Under the pieces are notes generated by a model. The model did no database searches. It worked only from the letters and a program-made list of their open reading frames with translations, and had not been told where the DNA came from. A stretch of DNA of 18,870 nt, taken from Baffinella frigidus (Eukaryota > Cryptophyceae > Cryptomonadales > Baffinellaceae). The DNA lies in the NCBI GenBank assembly GCA_026770585.1, contig MU646396.1, positions 244,663 through 263,532 of the forward strand, in the 5' to 3' direction. The translations under genes were made by a program, and so were the position numbers. Shown here in pieces: positions 16,430 through 18,870 of the stretch (position 1 is its first letter; every line of letters starts with the position of its first letter).

Positions 16430-16670
16430 GGTTCGAACCTCCTCGCTCGAACCTTCTCTGCTTTTGCGAGGACACGCTGCTGCGGCGGCGGAATTGTTGG
16501 CCGCGCTGGCGCTTGTCCACGACGGTCACCATTTTCGTGAGGAAGTCTCCTAGCCAGAGAGGAAGTGAGAGGAGAAACAAAGCCGTCGACCAAACCGCAC
16601 GGAAAAGGCTTTCCAGGCGTTGTTGAAAAGGCATAGAGCTTCCCTTCCCTTTTGGAGGGGAACTGCTCAT
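16430..16670 (-). CDS. Candidate exon: short protein with one hydrophobic segment (unknown)
   Basis: The minus strand, from an ATG near 16670, reads about 80 residues of protein-like sequence. A Ser/Pro/Lys N terminus is followed by a hydrophobic stretch within LFRAVWSTALFLLSLPLWLG, then a basic, Ser-rich tail (VVDKRQRG, FRRRSSVSSQKQRR). This would suit a single-pass membrane protein with a cytosolic basic tail. Downstream it runs into the purine repeat, so the true end or donor is unknown. Another minus-strand frame overlaps it, so I hold this weakly. Confidence 0.3.
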
Positions 16671-16804
16671 CGACAGGATGCGGAAAAGCTTCGTGGATGC
16701 GGCGGGCAAAGAACTGGGGGAAACGGTGAGCAGTTCCTTGTCGCTGATCGAAACTGGTCAAATCTAAATCCCGAAGACTTTTTGACTCAAATACGACCTC
16801 GCCA

Positions 16805-16865
16805 GAAAAATTACTACACACCGGTCTGTTTCGGTCACGTCCGTGTTATAAGTGTAGTAATTTTC
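16805..16865. mobile_element. Miniature inverted-repeat element (TAGTAATTTTC-end family), copy 2
   Basis: A 61-bp segment with ends gaaaaattactacac and gtgtagtaattttc, homologous in inverse orientation to 314-364. The paired ends are nearly perfect. Confidence 0.62.
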
Positions 16866-16869
16866 ACAG

Positions 16870-17370
16870 CAAATCAGATCGGAGATCCCCGAGATCGTAT
16901 TTGACTCAAATGCCGGTCAAGAGTGGACCCCTGGATATATTTGGCAACTTAAGATGTTGCCCTTGATCTGGGCCCGGTCGTGATGAATTGATTGCTGGTA
17001 CAAAAAAGTCGAAAAAGTATTGTAGTAGCGCAAACCTGTCAACTTTCATGTCGAGGACTATTCAACGAAAAAACCCTAAGCTTACGACGCTTCGTGCCAA
17101 GGGGTATGCTGACTTTTCGTTACCTTATCCTTAGTGACCCCCCTATGTCCCTACGGGTTGCCTACCGTAGGGTCGTGGGTAGGAAGAGTGTAAGGTTTCA
17201 CCGGACTACTTTTTGGAGCTAAATTACTCCTTAACCGTCAACTTTTTGCGGGTGACTCCCCTAGACCGTTTTGAAGAGCTTAGTCTCAGCTGTTCTAAGT
17301 CATTTTCAAAAGTGAGCTAACTATTTTGGTTTGGGAAATAGCCGACCTCAAATATCGCGTTTTTCGCTTT
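16870..17370. other. Region without gene; contains hairpin repeat copy 3
   Basis: At about 17119-17180 the text gttaccttatcc ... tgtccctacgggttgcctaccgtagggtcg matches the repeat at 5852 and the inverse of the one at 11596-11756. In this copy ccctacgg and ccgtaggg pair perfectly around an 8-nt loop. Separately, ccgtcaactttttgcgggtgactccc at about 17233 resembles cccgtcaactttggcccgtgactccc near 1931. Confidence 0.55.
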
Positions 17371-17710
17371 TGTTAAATAATTCCGGACACATTTACTACA
17401 CGACATGCTGACATTCTTGGTACAAATCTTTTTCGGAAAGCTCGAATCGTTGCCTTCTCGGATGATTTTAGGCAACTGCTTTGACAATAAAAGCTTTGTG
17501 AAAGATGTCATGGTATCCATCGATTTTTATGCTGACATAGCCTTTTTTATGTCATGGTATGTGCATATCATGATATGAATATGCACCTACCATGGCATGA
17601 AAACTCATGTTTCTAGAGAGTTTGAATGCCATGGTATGCATCTTTTGTGTCATGATATGCACCTACCATGACATACATCGTGTAGTAAATGTGTCCGGAA
17701 TTATTTAACA
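17371..17710. mobile_element. 340-bp element with perfect 33-bp terminal inverted repeats
   Basis: tgttaaataattccggacac... at 17371-17403 is the exact inverse of 17678-17710. The interior (17505-17675) is a series of palindromic variants of catggtatgtgcatat, including arms catggtatgtgcatat and atatgcacctaccatg that match at 15 of 16 positions. No open frame and no clear target duplication are visible. Perfect arms imply recent insertion or ongoing homogenisation. The ends share GTAGTAAAT with the smaller elements at 314 and 16805. Confidence 0.8.
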
Positions 17711-17937
17711 GTCCGGAATAACCTTACATACTTCCTAAGGCACCTGTGCGACCTTCAGCTCAAGGGAAATTTTCTTAGAAATTGCTTGAGGCGGTGGCTG
17801 GGGTCGTCGTTCCACCTTCCAAGCGCCCGAGGATGTGCGAATGAGAGCAGCGAGCTTGCCTCCCTCACGCTCACGACTGAGGTTTGAGGTGTGTTTCTGT
17901 ACTCTCTTCTTCCCCGGAAGGAAGGTTTCACAGCGTG

Positions 17938-18079
17938 ATGTGTATCCTGGCGATGGCACAGACGGTGCTCGAGCAGTTCCCGGTCGTGATGATCCACCAG
18001 CGCGAGGAGGAGTACGCGCGCGAGACGGCCCCGCCCGCGCTCGACGGGAGTGTGTACGCCTGCCTCGACAAGCTCGGCG
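17938..18079 (+). CDS. TANGO2-like (NRDE-family) protein, exon 1
   Basis: ATG at 17938 gives MCILAMAQ..., the Met-Cys-Ile start typical of the TANGO2/NRDE family, in which Cys2 has been suggested as an Ntn-hydrolase-type nucleophile. The alignment with the family's ANRDEFYSRP region falls on MIHQREEEYARETAPP: the signature Asn-Arg-Asp-Glu is Gln-Arg-Glu-Glu here. The exon then reads PALDGSVYACLDKLG and splits a Gly codon at the donor GGCG|GTGCGT. TANGO2 proteins affect Golgi/ER organisation, mitochondrial lipid and possibly haem handling; the biochemical activity is debated. The gene continues in exon 2 and past the window. Confidence 0.72.
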
Positions 18080-18461
18080 GTGCGTATGAAAGGGCAGTTT
18101 TTTGGGTCCCTGCGCGGCACGGAGGTCCAGCTGCACCTTTGCCACACCCCCACTACCATTCTTCGCAGCACCTCCTCACGACCATACATCGCAGCCAGCC
18201 TCCTCCTTCATCTTTCTCTCGGTCGTGCTCTTGAGAGACATTTTTACCAGCACGACAACGATGGGCGCCCGGCCGCCATGTCTGCGTGTGTGGACTACTC
18301 ACACACGCCTCTCCCACAGTTCCATGTTTTTTCAGAGCGTCGAGTGCTGCGCTGCCTATCTTCAGGCAGTGCACGGGGACGTGGATGAGGGTCCACGGGC
18401 TGATTCTGAATGATGTGGGTAAGGTGTGGGTCCCAGCTCTAAGCTGTGCGCACGTCCGCAG
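18080..18461 (+). other. Intron 1 of TANGO2-like gene
   Basis: A 382-nt intron, GTGCGT...CGTCCGCAG, phase 1. Skipping it joins DKLGG directly to GTWMGF, the expected order for this family, so no extra exon is needed between them. Open frames within it are incidental. Confidence 0.65.
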
Positions 18462-18534
18462 GAGGGACGTGGATGGGGTTCAACACCGCTACTGGTACAG
18501 TAGTTGCCCTCACCAACGTCCGCTCCAGGTACAA
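18462..18534 (+). CDS. TANGO2-like protein, exon 2 (3' limit uncertain)
   Basis: The exon starts after gtccgcag and reads GGTWMGFNTATGTVVALTNV, the hallmark GGTWLG...ALTN block of TANGO2/NRDE proteins. It ends either at the donor-like TCCAG|GTACAA at 18535 or further on: the frame stays open to 18673 as RYKPASGPHAPGG..., without the SRGxLV motif that usually follows. I therefore favour an exon end at or not far beyond 18534. Later exons are not identified and probably lie beyond the window. Confidence 0.68.
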
Positions 18535-18870
18535 ACCCGCCTCCGGCCCACATGCGCCAGGGGGGGTTCTAGCTCTGTCTCAGTCTATTTGGTCTCACCC
18601 ATTTGGAGACACTAGTCTCGTTTCCGCTCCACAGTTGACAGATTTGTACCGCACGTCCAGAACGTCAACTTGAGAATAGTCGAGGTCAATCCGACAGAGG
18701 CAGCGCTAGGATTTGAGGGTAGAGGACGGTGCTCGCGCAATGCAACGAGGTAGCGAGGATCCTGTCTCGCGCCCTGGACACCACCAGCCACCCCAAGTGA
18801 ACCAGATCTGGTTGAGGAAGAAAAGGCCTTTGCTCCAGGCGGTAAAGGTCCATCCTTCATTGTCTGGGGG
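18535..18870. other. Downstream part of TANGO2-like locus, exons not resolved
   Basis: No further family motif is seen on the + strand. A minus-strand frame (18612-18860) is open but unrecognised. This is probably intron 2 or the start of later exons. Confidence 0.35.

Noticed and set aside
16425-16460. tRNA T-arm-like ggttcgaacc motifs
   Set aside because: The motif is a palindrome repeated in tandem. There is no acceptor stem, D-arm or anticodon arm in the right places.

Overview
This is eukaryotic nuclear DNA. The reasons are spliced exon fragments with GT/GC...AG borders, long degenerate tracts of the 7-base telomere motif CCCTAAA/TTTAGGG, abundant microsatellites, many short inverted-repeat elements, and no bacterial operon logic. 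The 7-base telomere motif is known from plants, green algae, glaucophytes, dinoflagellates, apicomplexans and chromerids. Together with an apparent bipartite (signal plus transit-like) leader and a helicase-associated (HA) repeat protein, it suggests a microalga or related protist, possibly with a complex plastid. The species cannot be fixed from this sequence. Most of the window is repeats; only two genes are convincingly recognisable, and both lie on the + strand.

Region 1 (1-5800): a 54-base poly-G at the window edge, a few exon-like fragments on the minus strand, a G-strand interstitial telomeric tract (about 512-650), a GA microsatellite between two copies of an exon-like block, degenerate minisatellites, a hairpin element, a ~450-650 bp tandem duplication (3361-4490), a large inverted pair (4694-4874 / 5364-5548), and a second telomeric tract in C-strand orientation (5587-5800).

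Region 2 (6227-14030): a multi-exon gene for an HA-domain (PF03457-like) repeat protein. Its first exon encodes a hydrophobic signal followed by a long stretch with no acidic residues. Each HA repeat is built from two exons: a 147-nt exon A (49 codons) and a 57-nt exon B (19 codons), joined by phase-0 introns. Three complete A+B pairs are visible (6644-7100, 10353-10984, 11366-12136), with one exon A cut off by a telomeric array (7815-7833) and one decayed exon A (13899-~14030). A 2.36-kb degenerate telomeric array (7834-10197), itself organised in ~550-bp higher-order units, lies between the first and second complete pairs. The introns host several short inverted-repeat elements; one (13267-13373) has a 10-bp target duplication, with paralogous introns serving as empty-site controls.

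Region 3 (14030-18870): more interspersed repeats, a 66-bp decayed copy of a TANGO2/NRDE exon, pyrimidine- and purine-rich tracts, a minus-strand frame with one hydrophobic segment, a 340-bp element with perfect 33-bp terminal inverted repeats, and the 5' part of a TANGO2-like (NRDE-family) gene (17938 to beyond ~18530) whose signature NRDE motif reads QREE.

The two genes do not obviously work together. The most notable thing is the history of the locus: a modular exon array broken or invaded by telomeric DNA and bombarded by small elements. Splice assignments are by eye and by comparison among the paralogous units; no database search was possible.
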